A DNA stretch of 64,000 nt, from contig JAUYNR010000038.1 of the NCBI GenBank assembly GCA_030698225.1, positions 1-64,000 of the forward strand. The letters run 5' to 3'. A model generated the notes under the pieces. The model saw only the letters and a list, made by a program, of their open reading frames with translations, was not told the DNA's origin and ran no database searches. The translations under genes and the position numbers were made by a program. Source of the DNA: Oxalobacteraceae bacterium. GTDB lineage: Bacteria; Pseudomonadota; Gammaproteobacteria; Burkholderiales; Burkholderiaceae_D. Position 1 is the stretch's first letter, and every line of letters begins with the position of its first letter. Positions 63,812-64,000 of the stretch are shown here, one piece after another.

Positions 63812-64000
63812 TCAGGGCGCTGCGAACGTAATCACAAACCTGCCGCTGGCCTCGCCGTTGTGCTGACCGACATTATCGACCCGATATTCATAATCGAGCA
63901 TCGCGCCATTATTCAAGCAGAGTTCCCGCGCCAGATAGAGCCCCAGTCCGGTACCCTTGCTGGAAGTGGTATGGAATGGCTCGAACAAGTGCGAACGGAC
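63812..64000 (-). CDS. pilS: Sensor histidine kinase PilS, C-terminal fragment
   Basis: An open frame of 62 residues that enters from the window edge and ends at a TGA at 63812-63814. It contains LFEPFHTTSSKGTGLGLYL, the G2 box of an HATPase domain. Position directly upstream of pilR, 33 bp away, and the sequence type identify PilS, the membrane kinase that controls PilR in response to pilin levels. The rest is outside the window. Confidence 0.85.
   Translation of the reverse strand, partial: VRSHLFEPFHTTSSKGTGLGLYLARELCLNNGAMLDYEYRVDNVGQHNGEASGRFVITFAAP

Overview
The window is a GC-rich (about 60%) stretch of chromosome from a betaproteobacterium. Gene content and order point to the Burkholderiales, most likely Oxalobacteraceae-like (Herbaspirillum, Collimonas, Janthinobacterium, Herminiimonas type). 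The indicator blocks are rubredoxin-thiD-hemL, rnb-tonB-aroE-mtgA, tlpA-aroQ-accBC-prmA-DUF3426, nrdAB-ampD-pilRS, a PhaB reductase and an Ala/Lys histone H1-like protein. I cannot name the genus from sequence alone. No tRNA, rRNA, CRISPR array, insertion sequence or prophage was seen; this is mostly core chromosome.

Layout. 1-12 kb: tail of a chemoreceptor, ZIP metal transporter, Tat-exported dienelactone hydrolase-like protein, PhaB, DMT exporter, DNA polymerase I, LOG-family protein, DUF2782 protein, homoserine kinase, a membrane protein and Lnt. 12-17.3 kb: a tight plus-strand run glyQ-glyS-gmhB-plsC-YgjP-type metalloprotease. 17.3-23.4 kb: a three-gene minus-strand sensory unit (periplasmic binding protein, histidine kinase, REC-PAS-GAF-GGDEF-EAL output). 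23.6-33 kb: the type IV pilus chemosensory operon pilG-pilH-pilI-pilJ-chpA. 33-35.5 kb: rubredoxin, ThiD-like protein and hemL. 35.6-39.7 kb: a membrane GGDEF-EAL protein with a haem c motif, and corA. 39.9-47.6 kb: envelope and metabolic genes on the minus strand (mtgA, aroE, tonB-like, rnb, ubiC, yqiA, mpl). 47.7-55 kb: plus-strand thioredoxin, aroQ, accB, accC, prmA, DUF3426, PfkB kinase and a lipoprotein. 55-64 kb: yggT, histone-like gene, nrdB, nrdA, ampD, pilR and the end of pilS, all minus strand.

Themes. Surface behaviour is heavily represented: a Chp pathway, PilSR control of pilin, two c-di-GMP enzymes and a chemoreceptor tail. Cell-wall recycling is split between mpl and ampD. Deoxynucleotide supply (nrdAB) has a paired NrdR-box operator upstream.

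The most unusual signal is non-coding. Eight intergenic copies of an AT-rich element of about 70 bp share an ungapped architecture, ATAC-N8-GTAT-N22-TGCGG-N18-GCATACTCC. They lie on both strands and in different contexts: between convergent genes, and inside the nrdAB and chp operons. I do not recognise it. A second repeat of about 90 bp occurs twice, each copy 5-6 bp after a stop codon. A three-hairpin structured region ending in a terminator lies just before the yggT ribosome binding site.
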